Source: Erwinia rhapontici (lineage in GTDB: Bacteria; Pseudomonadota; Gammaproteobacteria; Enterobacterales; Enterobacteriaceae). Taken from it: a stretch of DNA of 64,000 bases. The DNA is taken from positions 62,001 to 126,000 of the forward strand of contig NZ_VRKO01000007.1 of NCBI RefSeq assembly GCF_012271765.1, given 5' to 3'. The notes below the pieces were generated by a model that saw only the letters and a list, made by a program, of their open reading frames with translations, did not search any database and had not been told where the DNA came from. Shown here piece by piece: positions 35,095-43,415 of the stretch. Each line of letters opens with the position of its first letter. Position 1 is the stretch's first letter. The position numbers and the translations under genes are program-made.

Positions 35095-35123
35095 TTACTT
35101 ATTAAAAGACATTTAATAAGTAA
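35095..35123. promoter_or_regulatory. ROK-type operator upstream of the MFS gene
   Basis: Perfect inverted repeat with 12-bp arms, TTACTTATTAAA and TTTAATAAGTAA, around AGACA. It resembles NagC/Mlc operators (AT-rich, TTATT...AATAA) and lies between the ROK regulator gene and the MFS gene. Confidence 0.7.
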
Positions 35124-35203
35124 AAGTATAAAGCGTGAGCGAAAAGGATGTCAATCGGCGACGGAAAGGTTTAACACAGAACCCGAGGGGTGAAGAGCAG
35201 GAT

Positions 35204-36199
35204 CTACCCGATAAACAAGCGATGGAAGTTGTAGTTTTCCAGCGTCAGCTCCGCAATACCTTGCAGATAGTCCTGACGAATCGAGGGGCGATAGATCAGC
35301 GCAGGAAGATGTTTCTGCGGAATAGATTGCTGGCAGATTTGCATGATGTCGGGCAAATCTGCTTCGCACAGACGAGGCCCTGACAGCGCGACCGTCACAG
35401 GATTGATCAGCGCCGCCAGCGAGACAACAATATTAGCCAGTTCCTGCGTCAGCGTTAACGCGGTGGCAGAAAAGGGCAGCCGGGACACTTCCCCCGCAAA
35501 ATTATTCGCGCCGGCCAGCACCTGCCCGTTGATCACAATCCCACATCCCGTGCAGGGGACTTCCGGTTTGTAGATATAGGCAACCGGTGCGCTGACTCCC
35601 GCGCAGCTGCTGCGGTAAAAGCCCCAGGCAGTGAAGTTGATATCGTTGCCGACTTCAGTGAAACAACCTGACTTTAAACGGATTTCCTCAACAATATGCC
35701 TGTCGGTAAACAGTGAAATATCGCAGGACGTGACCACACCATCGACGATCACCCCGGGCAGACCTAGGCCAATGGTCTGTACGCCAGGGAACTCAGACAG
35801 CAGTGTATCGATGAGTTGATAAAACGTCTCTGCGGTTAGCGGCAAAAAGGGACGGTCGCCGCTTGCCAGCAGGCCGCCGGTGGCAGAGGTTAACGACCAG
35901 ACCAGTTCAGCGTCATCATCACTGCCTGCCGCGTAGAGGCTGAGGACAGAGAAAAAATCAGGATTACAGGCATAACGCTGTGCAGGCCTGCCGCCACGGG
36001 AAGCCTCATGTTCCAGCGCCAGCACTTCTCCGCTGAGCGTCAATTCGTTAAGCACGGCTCCGCAGGTGGCCGCACTCAGCCCTGTCTGGGCTGCCACGTC
36101 ACCTTTGGTCGCCGGGCCCAGTGATTTCAGCGTACGAACGACCCGCGCAACATTATTTTTGCGCATTTCACGGGTGGTGCGGTTTAACGGAGTATTCAT
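35204..36199 (-). CDS. ROK-family transcriptional regulator
   Basis: 331 aa. N-terminal winged helix (NVARVVRTLKSLGPATKGDV, TGLSAATCGAVLNEL) followed by a ROK domain with the IGLGLPGVIVDGVV segment and a degenerate zinc motif (CTGCGIVINGQVLAGANNFAGE). Start ATG at 36199 has GAGGGAAA just upstream. Probably represses the downstream MFS-HAD genes until a sugar ligand binds. Confidence 0.87.
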   Translation of the reverse strand: MNTPLNRTTREMRKNNVARVVRTLKSLGPATKGDVAAQTGLSAATCGAVLNELTLSGEVLALEHEASRGGRPAQRYACNPDFFSVLSLYAAGSDDDAELVWSLTSATGGLLASGDRPFLPLTAETFYQLIDTLLSEFPGVQTIGLGLPGVIVDGVVTSCDISLFTDRHIVEEIRLKSGCFTEVGNDINFTAWGFYRSSCAGVSAPVAYIYKPEVPCTGCGIVINGQVLAGANNFAGEVSRLPFSATALTLTQELANIVVSLAALINPVTVALSGPRLCEADLPDIMQICQQSIPQKHLPALIYRPSIRQDYLQGIAELTLENYNFHRLFIG

Positions 36200-36242
36200 T
36201 TTCCCTCTTCGGCTCACAAAAAACGGGTTAATTTACCATAAA

Positions 36243-36256
36243 GCCGGGTACCCGGC
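36243..36256. repeat. 14-bp perfect palindrome between LysR and ROK genes
   Basis: GCCGGGTACCCGGC lies 44 nt upstream of the ROK start, just past the LysR stop. It may be part of a terminator or an operator; nothing decides. Confidence 0.4.
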
Positions 36257-36275
36257 GCACTAACCTGCCCCGCTC

Positions 36276-37154
36276 TCATGACGGAAACACTCTGGCAGCA
36301 AGAAAATCAACCAGCGCACGGATTTTCGGTGAAGCATGGCGGCTGGCGGGCCACAGGATATGAAACGTCCCCTGCCATTCGACAAAGTCTCCGAGGATCG
36401 GCACCAGACTGCCGTCAGCCACCAGATGACGACAGGCAAAATCCGGCAGACAGGCAATCCCCAGTCCACGCAGTGCAAAGCAGACGCGCGTTTCGATATT
36501 ATTGCAAACCATTGAGGTGGGGATCGCCAGGTCGGCCGCCCCGCGCAGCGGCCATTTTTCCAGCTTACCGGTATGCGGAAAACGATAATGCAGGCAGTGA
36601 TGTCGGAGCAGATCGCCAGGAGCCTGAGGCGTTCCCTTCTCTGCCAGATACGCCGGAGAGGCAACCAGCAAAGCGCTGAAGTAGCCCAGATGCCTGGCCG
36701 ATAAGCGCGAATCAGCCGGTTCACCGGTTCTGATCACGGCATCGAATCCCTCTTCAATGACCTCCACTAACTGGTCGGTAAAATCCAGGTCCAGCGCAAT
36801 ATCCGGATACTGGCGCATAAAATCACCGAGCACCGGCAGCATCAGCGTACTCACCATCGGCAGGCTGATACGCAGGCGACCAGTGGGTTTTCCGCTCGCC
36901 TGAGACAGCTCCAGCTGCGCGGCCTCAACCTCCGCCAGAATACGACGGCAGCGCTCCAGAAACAGTGCCCCTTCCGCCGTGAGGGTGATGCTGCGGGTAC
37001 TGCGGTGGAAGAGACGTACACCGAGTTTTTCTTCCAGCCGCGCCACATTTTTCCCCACCGCTGAAGGCGACAGACCCAGCTGACGACCGGCGCTCACAAA
37101 GCTACGGGTATCAGCCACCTGCACAAAGACGCTAAATCCACTGAGACTGTCCAT
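36276..37154 (-). CDS. LysR-family transcriptional regulator
   Basis: 292 aa of the CrgA/DsdC-like branch. MDSLSGFSVFVQVADTRSFV, LGLSPSAVGKNVARLE and GVRLFHRSTRSITLT make up the winged helix; the effector domain follows. ATG at 37154 follows GGAG by 5 nt. Divergent from the remnant ORF and MFS gene at 37273-38552, its likely target. Confidence 0.9.
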   Translation of the reverse strand: MDSLSGFSVFVQVADTRSFVSAGRQLGLSPSAVGKNVARLEEKLGVRLFHRSTRSITLTAEGALFLERCRRILAEVEAAQLELSQASGKPTGRLRISLPMVSTLMLPVLGDFMRQYPDIALDLDFTDQLVEVIEEGFDAVIRTGEPADSRLSARHLGYFSALLVASPAYLAEKGTPQAPGDLLRHHCLHYRFPHTGKLEKWPLRGAADLAIPTSMVCNNIETRVCFALRGLGIACLPDFACRHLVADGSLVPILGDFVEWQGTFHILWPASRHASPKIRALVDFLAARVFPS

Positions 37155-37272
37155 CATTACTCCATTCAAGAATTTTATTCCGTAGTTAACTGAACTATAC
37201 CCTGGTTTTTCTTTAATGAGGTGTCGATTAAGGTGTGATGACGATCCCCTTACTGATGATGAGACTCTGTTG

Positions 37273-37383
37273 ATGCACACCCTTTTATCTTCACTGGCCC
37301 GCCCTGATGACCTCCCGGCGGCCTTCCAAACCGTGGTACAGCAAGCCATCGACGAGCAACGTGATACGGTGTACGGCGTATGA
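37273..37383 (+). pseudogene. 36-codon N-terminal remnant of a serine hydrolase, coupled to the MFS gene
   Basis: Reads MHTLLSSLARPDDLPAAFQT then VVQQAIDEQR, which is the usual N-terminus of EstB/beta-lactamase-like serine hydrolases, then DTVYGV and TGA. The rest of the hydrolase is absent, so this is probably a deletion remnant. Its TGA overlaps the ATG of the MFS gene (ATGA at 37380-37383), so its translation may now drive that gene. Confidence 0.5.
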
Positions 37384-38552
37384 AAATGATGGATGTATCC
37401 TCAAAACTGCCTGTCTCCGCCCTGCTCGCGCTGGCCACGGCGGGATTTATTACCATTCTCACCGAAGCCCTTCCGGCGGGTCTGTTATCACAGATCGGTG
37501 GCAGCCTGCTGATTACACCAGCGCTGGCCGGGCAACTGGTCACGGTGTACGCCATCGGTTCTCTTCTGGCCGCCATTCCATTAACGCTCGCTACGCAAAC
37601 GCTGAGACGCCGGCCTCTGCTGTTAAGCGCCATTGCCGGGTTTGCTGTCGCTAATACCCTCACGGCACTTTCCCACCACTATGCGCTGACGCTGGTCGCA
37701 CGCTTCATTGCCGGTGTTTCGGCGGGATTATTGTGGGCACTGATTGCCGGTTATGCCGCCAGAATGGTGCACGAGTCCATCAAAGGACGCGCCATTGCCC
37801 TGGCGATGGTCGGCACGCCGCTGGCGTTATCAATAGGCATTCCACTGGGCACCTGGGTGAGTGAGATCATCGGCTGGCGGAGCTGTTTCCTGGCGATCAG
37901 CGTGCTGACTCTGGTCCTGGCGGGATGGATAATGATTAGCGTGCCTGATTTCCCCGGTCAGGCAGCGGCAAAACGTCAGCGCTTGCTGAATGTTCTTCGA
38001 CTTCCGGGGGTGCGCCCCATCCTGCTGGTTACCCTGATATTCGTGCTGGCGCATAACATCCTTTACACCTATATCTCACCGTTTCTCCAGCATGCAGGGA
38101 TGGGCAACAGCATCAGCCTGATCCTGCTGGTGTTTGGCCTGACGTCACTGTTGGGGATAGGGGTTGTCGGGACGCGAGTGGACGGCGGGCTGAGAGGGCT
38201 GTCTTTGCTGGCTACCGCGCTTTTCGCACTGTCAGCACTGGCATTGACGTCGGGAAATCCACTGGTGATTTATCTTGCAACAGGCGTCTGGGGGCTGGCC
38301 TTCGGAGGTGCCCCGGCCCTGTTTCAGACCGCGCTGGCAAACAGCGCCGGGGATGCCGCTGACGTTGCGCAGTCGATGCTGGTCACCGCATGGAATATGG
38401 CGATTGCCGGCGGTGGGTTGGCGGGTGCCGCGATACTGAACGGCTTTGGTCCCACCCTTTTCTCACCGGTTTTACTGGTGTTACTTATCCTGACGTGGCT
38501 GATCATATTGTCGGCGCGACAGCACGGGTTTCCTGCCGCTGAAGACGGTTAA
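37380..38552 (+). CDS. MFS transporter (arabinose-efflux-permease-like)
   Basis: 390 aa, about 12 helices. TEALPAGLLSQIGGSLLITP and RFIAGVSAGLLWALIAGYAA match the AraJ/YdhP-type drug:H+ antiporter-1 family. Start overlaps the stop of the small remnant ORF. Divergent from a LysR regulator. Its stop overlaps the convergent qnr-like gene's stop (TTAA at 38549-38552). Confidence 0.88.
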   Translation: MKMMDVSSKLPVSALLALATAGFITILTEALPAGLLSQIGGSLLITPALAGQLVTVYAIGSLLAAIPLTLATQTLRRRPLLLSAIAGFAVANTLTALSHHYALTLVARFIAGVSAGLLWALIAGYAARMVHESIKGRAIALAMVGTPLALSIGIPLGTWVSEIIGWRSCFLAISVLTLVLAGWIMISVPDFPGQAAAKRQRLLNVLRLPGVRPILLVTLIFVLAHNILYTYISPFLQHAGMGNSISLILLVFGLTSLLGIGVVGTRVDGGLRGLSLLATALFALSALALTSGNPLVIYLATGVWGLAFGGAPALFQTALANSAGDAADVAQSMLVTAWNMAIAGGGLAGAAILNGFGPTLFSPVLLVLLILTWLIILSARQHGFPAAEDG

Positions 38553-39199
38553 TCCACGACCATAATCCCAAGCCTTTCAACCAGAATGCTGACCTGAGCG
38601 CTGTCCAGCTTTACCCCCTCCAGGTCAGTGCTGCGAAGGTCGAGTTCACTGGTGATGGAACGTGTCAAATCACAGTGGGTGAAGTCAGCGGAACGCCAGT
38701 CAAACGTGCTGAATTCACCACCCGAGAGGTCGGAACCGCTGAAGGTCGCCCCCAGCACATGGGTACCCACCCAGCGGTTCTCCCACAGTTCACATTTCTC
38801 CAGCACCACTTTGGAAAAGTTGGCATAGCTCAGATTGGTTTTGGTGATAAACGCGCTGCAGAACCAGCTCTTTGTCGTGATCATGTTCATAAAGCTGGCA
38901 CCGCGGAAGTCAGCCCCTTGCGCTCGGCATTCACTGATCTCAATGCCCAACGCGTTGACAGAACGAAAATTATTCATCGAGATATCACAGTGCTTAAAGC
39001 TGGCATCCTTCAATGTTGCCCGGCTGAAGTTACAACCCTGCTCACTTTCCCGATCGTAAAACTGGCAGTGAAGAAAACGCGTGTCGGTCAGGTCGCAGCC
39101 CGAGAAATCGCAGTTGATGAACTGCGTGTTTTCTACAATGCTGCCCGTGAAATGGCGTGGGATGAACTTTTCATTACGATAAACCGGTGATGTGGTCAT
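38549..39199 (-). CDS. qnr: Qnr-family pentapeptide repeat protein
   Basis: 216-aa right-handed beta-helix that in known Qnr proteins mimics DNA and protects gyrase and topoisomerase IV from quinolones. Matches QnrB from memory over long stretches: QFYDRESEQGCNFSRATLKD (loop A region), CRAQGADFRGASFMNMITTK, TNLSYANFSKVVLEKCELWE and GATFSGSDLSGGEFSTFDWR. Repeat pattern A(D/N)LxX is continuous, and the C-terminal dimerisation helix (VSILVERLGIMVVD) is present. I use the ATG at 39199, giving a Qnr-like length. It begins one base after the stop of a tyrosine recombinase gene (TAACATG), so the two are probably co-transcribed. No LexA box was seen directly upstream. Confidence 0.9.
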   Translation of the reverse strand: MTTSPVYRNEKFIPRHFTGSIVENTQFINCDFSGCDLTDTRFLHCQFYDRESEQGCNFSRATLKDASFKHCDISMNNFRSVNALGIEISECRAQGADFRGASFMNMITTKSWFCSAFITKTNLSYANFSKVVLEKCELWENRWVGTHVLGATFSGSDLSGGEFSTFDWRSADFTHCDLTRSITSELDLRSTDLEGVKLDSAQVSILVERLGIMVVD

Positions 39200-39200
39200 G

Positions 39201-40307
39201 TTAAGGTTCCATGTATAGCAGTGCGCGTTCGTCGAGCTGAAGTTTTTCCCCGGGATAGCGATGTTCCAGCAGGTGGTAAGACTCAGCGGCGATAATATGT
39301 TCAATACTGTCAGACAGCGCATTCAGCGCGTGTTGCATCTGCGGCAAATAATTGTGGGTGTCATAAACACGGTCAATCCCTTCCAGCGCATGATTCATGA
39401 TCTTACGGGCGACATCATTCGGCGTGTTCAGTGCGGCCAGCCTTGAACGCGCGCTGCGCCGCAAATCACGGGTGGTAAAGGGGGCAATTCCGAGACCACG
39501 GTCAGCCCGTATCATACGACGCAGTGCCTGTGTAATGGCACCGCGTGATAAAGGCTGTGACAACGTCACGGGGGACGGCACCAGCCAGGGTGATTCTTCC
39601 GGACTGGACTGCATCAACGCGTGAATACAGACGCGCATCAGAGGAGTCAGCGGAAGAATATGTTCGCGCTGCGATTTGTTACGCGTGCCCTGCCGCCAGA
39701 TCCCGGAAGTCAGATTGAACTCGTCTTTACGCGCCTGCACCACTTCATCCGGCCTGCGGGCCGTCAGTAAACAAAAGCGCAGCGCCCAGCGGCACTGTTC
39801 TGAGAGGTCCCAGGCATCCAGGCCGTGCCAGAAGACCCAGACTTCAGCATCGCTGAGCGTACGGTTACCCGGAGGCGCACTTCTGCCCGCGACATCACGT
39901 TTTTTCATCGCACTGAGGGGGGAGTGTTCAAGATAGCCCTGCATTTCGGCCCAGGCAAAGAACTGCTTGCACAACGCAAACACCCGCCGCGCCTCTTCTT
40001 TTTTGCCGTCGGCGATCAGAATATTAAACAACCGGTTAAGCTGAAGTCGTGTAATGGATGACAGGGGTCGTTCACCTATTGCCGGTAGCACATGTTTCAA
40101 TAAGGATGAGATAGCAATCTCCGGGCGGCGGCGCGTTTGCAGCAGCGACAACCTGACCCAGAGTTTCATCACCTGCGCCACAGACCCTTCATCGCCGCTG
40201 GCTTCCAGCTCGGTCAGGGATGACGTACTTACCGCGTTCAGCCACAACACCACATGACGCCCGACATGCGGAGAAGTAAGAACCTCAGGATTCTGGGATT
40301 CAGACAT
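39201..40307 (-). CDS. Tyrosine-type recombinase/integrase
   Basis: 368 aa. Core-binding domain up to about 150, then the catalytic domain with R in LLTARRPDEVV, K in GTRNKSQREH, box II RDLRRSARSRLA, and the tyrosine in HALEGIDRVYDTHNY. Similar to P4-type phage and island integrases but without the usual N-terminal DUF4102 arm domain. ATG at 40307 (MSESQNPEV) has AGGA 10 nt upstream. No other phage or island genes adjoin it, except the qnr-like gene one base downstream. Confidence 0.85.
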   Translation of the reverse strand: MSESQNPEVLTSPHVGRHVVLWLNAVSTSSLTELEASGDEGSVAQVMKLWVRLSLLQTRRRPEIAISSLLKHVLPAIGERPLSSITRLQLNRLFNILIADGKKEEARRVFALCKQFFAWAEMQGYLEHSPLSAMKKRDVAGRSAPPGNRTLSDAEVWVFWHGLDAWDLSEQCRWALRFCLLTARRPDEVVQARKDEFNLTSGIWRQGTRNKSQREHILPLTPLMRVCIHALMQSSPEESPWLVPSPVTLSQPLSRGAITQALRRMIRADRGLGIAPFTTRDLRRSARSRLAALNTPNDVARKIMNHALEGIDRVYDTHNYLPQMQHALNALSDSIEHIIAAESYHLLEHRYPGEKLQLDERALLYMEP

Positions 40308-40419
40308 CCTGTAATCCTGAGATTCTCTTATCATATGATTTTATCATCTTCACCTTTCGGAGACATTACCAACGGGGCTTACCGCTACAGAGAGGTTGAT
40401 TTTACCGTGTAAAAGCATA

Positions 40420-40448
40420 TGACTCCAGACTTAATAGGTCTGGAGTCA
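40420..40448. repeat. 11-bp perfect inverted repeat
   Basis: TGACTCCAGAC and GTCTGGAGTCA flank a 7-base loop TTAATAG. No T-run follows on either strand, so it is not a standard terminator. Located about 110 bp upstream of the integrase start; could be a recombination or regulatory site. Confidence 0.5.
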
Positions 40449-40497
40449 CACAGATTACGCAGCGCATTCACTTCCGTTTCTTGTAAAGGAGATAGCC

Positions 40498-40608
40498 ATG
40501 AAAAGAAATAAGGCCCGACCACCTTGTTTTCACTCTTCCCAGGAAAGATCGGATACCCCATCTGAGCAGTATTCCGGAGGGAATGGCGCCTCTTTAATTA
40601 TCCATTGA
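40498..40608 (+). CDS. Candidate small protein (36 aa)
   Basis: ATG at 40498 is preceded by AAAGGAGA with ideal spacing. The product starts MKRNKARPPCFHSSQERSD and ends SLIIH. No family is recognised. The ribosome-binding site is the only argument for expression. Confidence 0.3.
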   Translation: MKRNKARPPCFHSSQERSDTPSEQYSGGNGASLIIH

Positions 40609-41613
40609 CGGCAATCCATAATAAGACAGAGGAATGGCATGTTGTGTACCCCGGACAGATAACAGGAAATATCCGGCTGCAGGATAACCGGAGCAGGAAA
40701 TGACCAGCCAAAAGTAGACAACAGAAAGGAAATATCGACATTTACTGGGCTATTTCATTCAGAGTGACCGCACTCTGTTATGTTAATTCAGCCACCACAC
40801 AGCAGAACGCACGACCAGGATATAGGGGTAAGAGGGGAGATACATTAACCCCTGAAACAAGGTTTCGTCAGGAAACTCACCGTTTTTATCCTGAAAAACC
40901 CAGGCGAATATGCTGAAGATAATCGCATGTCAGGTTATATTTCACACTTAGAATGTTGTAACTAAAAAATTATAAGTCACTCCCAATCACGAAAAAAAAC
41001 ACGTCCCCTTTGTCTTTTACCCCGTCACGATCGCCCTCAAACAACAGTGATAATACCTGACGCAACATTCATGTTCATCCCGAACCAGGGTGAAAATAGG
41101 AGCACAGGATAAATTGCCTCATCACACGGATAAAAATCAGTCGAACTGACATCGATTTTTTACTTCCCGAATGAACGCGCTCAATTTCCCAATCTGCAAT
41201 ACACAATGACTTTACGACGGTCTGACGGTACTCAGTCATATTGCGTGATGCCGTAACTAACACGATGTGAAAAAACGCCTCAAAGAAATTATATTGGAAA
41301 ACATAAAATCCATTTATTACAACACGTTGCAAAGAGCATGACTGTGGAAAATATAGTATGATTTACCAGTGGCGAATAGGGGTAAACTTTCAGAAGTAAA
41401 CACCTCAATCAAAAGAATTGTTAAGATTTATCCCATAAGTTGTAAATATAAGAACACCCGGACTTACCCAATAGCAGAGTAAAATGGTATCCAGGTAACA
41501 TTTGAACTAACATTTTTCTAGTTTAGTGTTTTTTCACTCTTCATTTGTCTGTACACTGAGTCTTGTCACAATAGTTACTAATTTAAACCAACTTACAGGT
41601 TACGGATTCCGTT

Positions 41614-42018
41614 ATGAGCGAAACGCTGAAAGTATTAAATAATATTCGCACCCTTCGTGCCCAGTCTCGTGAAGTGTCTTTAGTTGAACTGGAAGAGATG
41701 CTGGAAAAACTTGAAGCGGTAGTGAACGAAAGACGTGACTCAGAAGCCGCTATTGCTTCTGAGATTAAAGAAAAAGAAGAGAAACTGGCTAAATACCGCC
41801 AGATGCTGCTGGAAGACGGTATCGACTTAAGCGAACTGACTGCAGCCGATAATACGACGGGTAAGACTCGCGCTAAACGTGCTCCACGCCCAGCCAAGTA
41901 TTCATATACTGATGAAAATGGCGAGAAGAAATCATGGACCGGCCAGGGGCGTACCCCGGCTGTGATTAAGCAGGCACTGGATGCCGGCAAAAAACTTGAA
42001 GATTTCCTGATCAAGTAA
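41614..42018 (+). CDS. hns: H-NS family nucleoid protein (paralogue)
   Basis: 134 aa. N-terminal oligomerisation helices ([36 protein letters not shown]), a charged linker and the C-terminal DNA-binding domain with [15 protein letters not shown], including the QGR minor-groove motif. Silences AT-rich, often foreign DNA. Enterobacterial hns normally lies near galU/tdk; here it is beside an integrase-qnr unit and metabolic genes, so this may be a second copy (StpA- or Hfp-like). A long AT-rich region precedes it, fitting autoregulation. Confidence 0.9.
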   Translation: MSETLKVLNNIRTLRAQSREVSLVELEEMLEKLEAVVNERRDSEAAIASEIKEKEEKLAKYRQMLLEDGIDLSELTAADNTTGKTRAKRAPRPAKYSYTDENGEKKSWTGQGRTPAVIKQALDAGKKLEDFLIK

Positions 42019-42025
42019 ATGCCAA

Positions 42026-42055
42026 CCGGCCGCCTGACAGGCGGCCGGATGCATT
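42026..42055 (+). terminator. Hairpin after hns-like gene
   Basis: CCGGCCGCCTG-ACAGGCGGCCGG stem-loop starts 8 nt past the stop and is followed by ATGCATTTT. Also within reach of the convergent decarboxylase gene. Confidence 0.7.
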
Positions 42056-42056
42056 T

Positions 42057-43415
42057 TCAGCTGACAGACTGCGTCTGCTCAAACAACTGCCTCAATAATA
42101 CCACCAGCTTCTTCGCATGTTCCTCCTGCGTTCGCCATGAACACACACTGATGCGTAATGCCGCTTTTCCCTGCCACAACGTCCCTGAAAACCAGGCGTC
42201 TCCGGATCCCTGAAGTGCTTCACGTACGCGCTGAGTATGTTCATCGTCCTGTGCACGAAATAAAACCTGATTGAGTATCACCCGATTCAATATCTCGAAC
42301 CCGGCGTCCTGCAGACCTGACGCAATCTGACACGCCAGCGCACAATGCTGCTCAACCAGGGTGGCCACGCCCTCACGACCCAGCGTACGCAATGCCGCCC
42401 AGACTGGAATACCCCGCGGGCGACGGGAAAACTCCAGCGTCAGATTTTTTTGCGCATCCGGTGCCGCCACTGCATAGGCCGCATCAGCATTCATCGCCGA
42501 GGCAAGCGCACCCGGATGACGGCAGATCGCCATGGCGCAATCATAAGGGGTATTCAGCCACTTATGTCCGTCAGTCGTCCAGCTGTCCGCTTTCTCAACA
42601 CCCTCCGTGAGCGCTTTCAGCGCTGAGGCGCGCGCCCAGAGACCAAAGGCACCATCGACGTGTACCCAGGCACCGACAGCATTCGCCGCCGGGATCAGCG
42701 CCGAGAAATCATCGAATTCGCCGGTATTTACCTCGCCAGCCTGTAAACAAAGAATCGTGCGGTGATCAAGGGCGGGCAGGCGCGTCACATCAATCTGTCC
42801 CCGACCGTTCACCGGCGCAACGTTCAGGTGACGCAGTCCGAAGCCCAGAACCCGCAGGGCTTTTTTCACCGTGATATGCGTCAGTTCGGACACAACCACC
42901 CTGATTTCCGGCGCGCCTGCCAGCCCGTCATGGTCAATATCCCAGCCCTGACGCAGTAACAACTCACGCCGGGCCGTCACCAGGCAACTCAGCGTACAGG
43001 CCGTGGCGCTGGTGCCAAACCCTACCGTACTGTCACGTGGCAGGTCGAGGACCTCCAGCAGCCAGCGCCCGGCCAGCCGCTCCAGCGTGGCGGAAACGGG
43101 TGAGTTATCCCAGCCAGAAGCACACTGATCCCAGGCAATCATCAGCCGCTCGGCTGCCGCGGCCACGGGCAGTGAGGCACCGATAACAAAACCATAATAG
43201 TTCGGGCCGTTGGATGCCGTGGTGGCGGGCGATCCGGCATCATCCAACAACGCCAGCGTCTGCTCTGCGGGTAACCCGTTCACCGGCAGCGCTTCATCAA
43301 AACGCGCCAGCCCGGCAAGCGCCGCAGCATCGGGAAACACCCGGCGGGTAGCCAGCGAGGCGCTGTAGCTCAGGGCACGCGCATCTGCGGCAGAGAGTAA
43401 TTCCCGTTCGTTCAT
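42057..43415 (-). CDS. PLP-dependent group II amino acid decarboxylase family protein
   Basis: 452 aa. The PLP lysine lies in SWTTDGHKWLNTPYDCA; the Asp and His around cofactor are in WVHVDGAFGLW. Family members decarboxylate glutamate, histidine, tyrosine or DOPA; the substrate is not evident. ATG at 43415 with GAGG 7 nt upstream overlaps the MFS stop by 4 nt, so the decarboxylase is coupled to the transporter. Together they may make and move an amine or its amino acid. Confidence 0.87.
   Translation of the reverse strand: MNERELLSAADARALSYSASLATRRVFPDAAALAGLARFDEALPVNGLPAEQTLALLDDAGSPATTASNGPNYYGFVIGASLPVAAAAERLMIAWDQCASGWDNSPVSATLERLAGRWLLEVLDLPRDSTVGFGTSATACTLSCLVTARRELLLRQGWDIDHDGLAGAPEIRVVVSELTHITVKKALRVLGFGLRHLNVAPVNGRGQIDVTRLPALDHRTILCLQAGEVNTGEFDDFSALIPAANAVGAWVHVDGAFGLWARASALKALTEGVEKADSWTTDGHKWLNTPYDCAMAICRHPGALASAMNADAAYAVAAPDAQKNLTLEFSRRPRGIPVWAALRTLGREGVATLVEQHCALACQIASGLQDAGFEILNRVILNQVLFRAQDDEHTQRVREALQGSGDAWFSGTLWQGKAALRISVCSWRTQEEHAKKLVVLLRQLFEQTQSVS

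Larger units (their letters stand above)
40308..41613. other. 1.3-kb AT-rich intergenic region upstream of the H-NS paralogue
   Basis: No convincing long gene. It holds an 11-bp inverted repeat (40420-40448), one short ORF with a strong ribosome-binding site (40498-40608) and a long AT-rich stretch with many A and T tracts (40740-41600), as in curved DNA upstream of hns-type promoters. Two minus-strand frames of 63 and 85 codons show no family features. Confidence 0.6.

Noticed and set aside
40530-40721. 63-codon minus-strand frame in the intergenic region
   Set aside because: No family features, no good ribosome-binding site, and it overlaps the better supported short plus-strand ORF.
41075-41332. 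85-codon minus-strand frame upstream of the hns-like gene
   Set aside because: Composition is not protein-like across the frame and it lies in the AT-rich hns upstream region.
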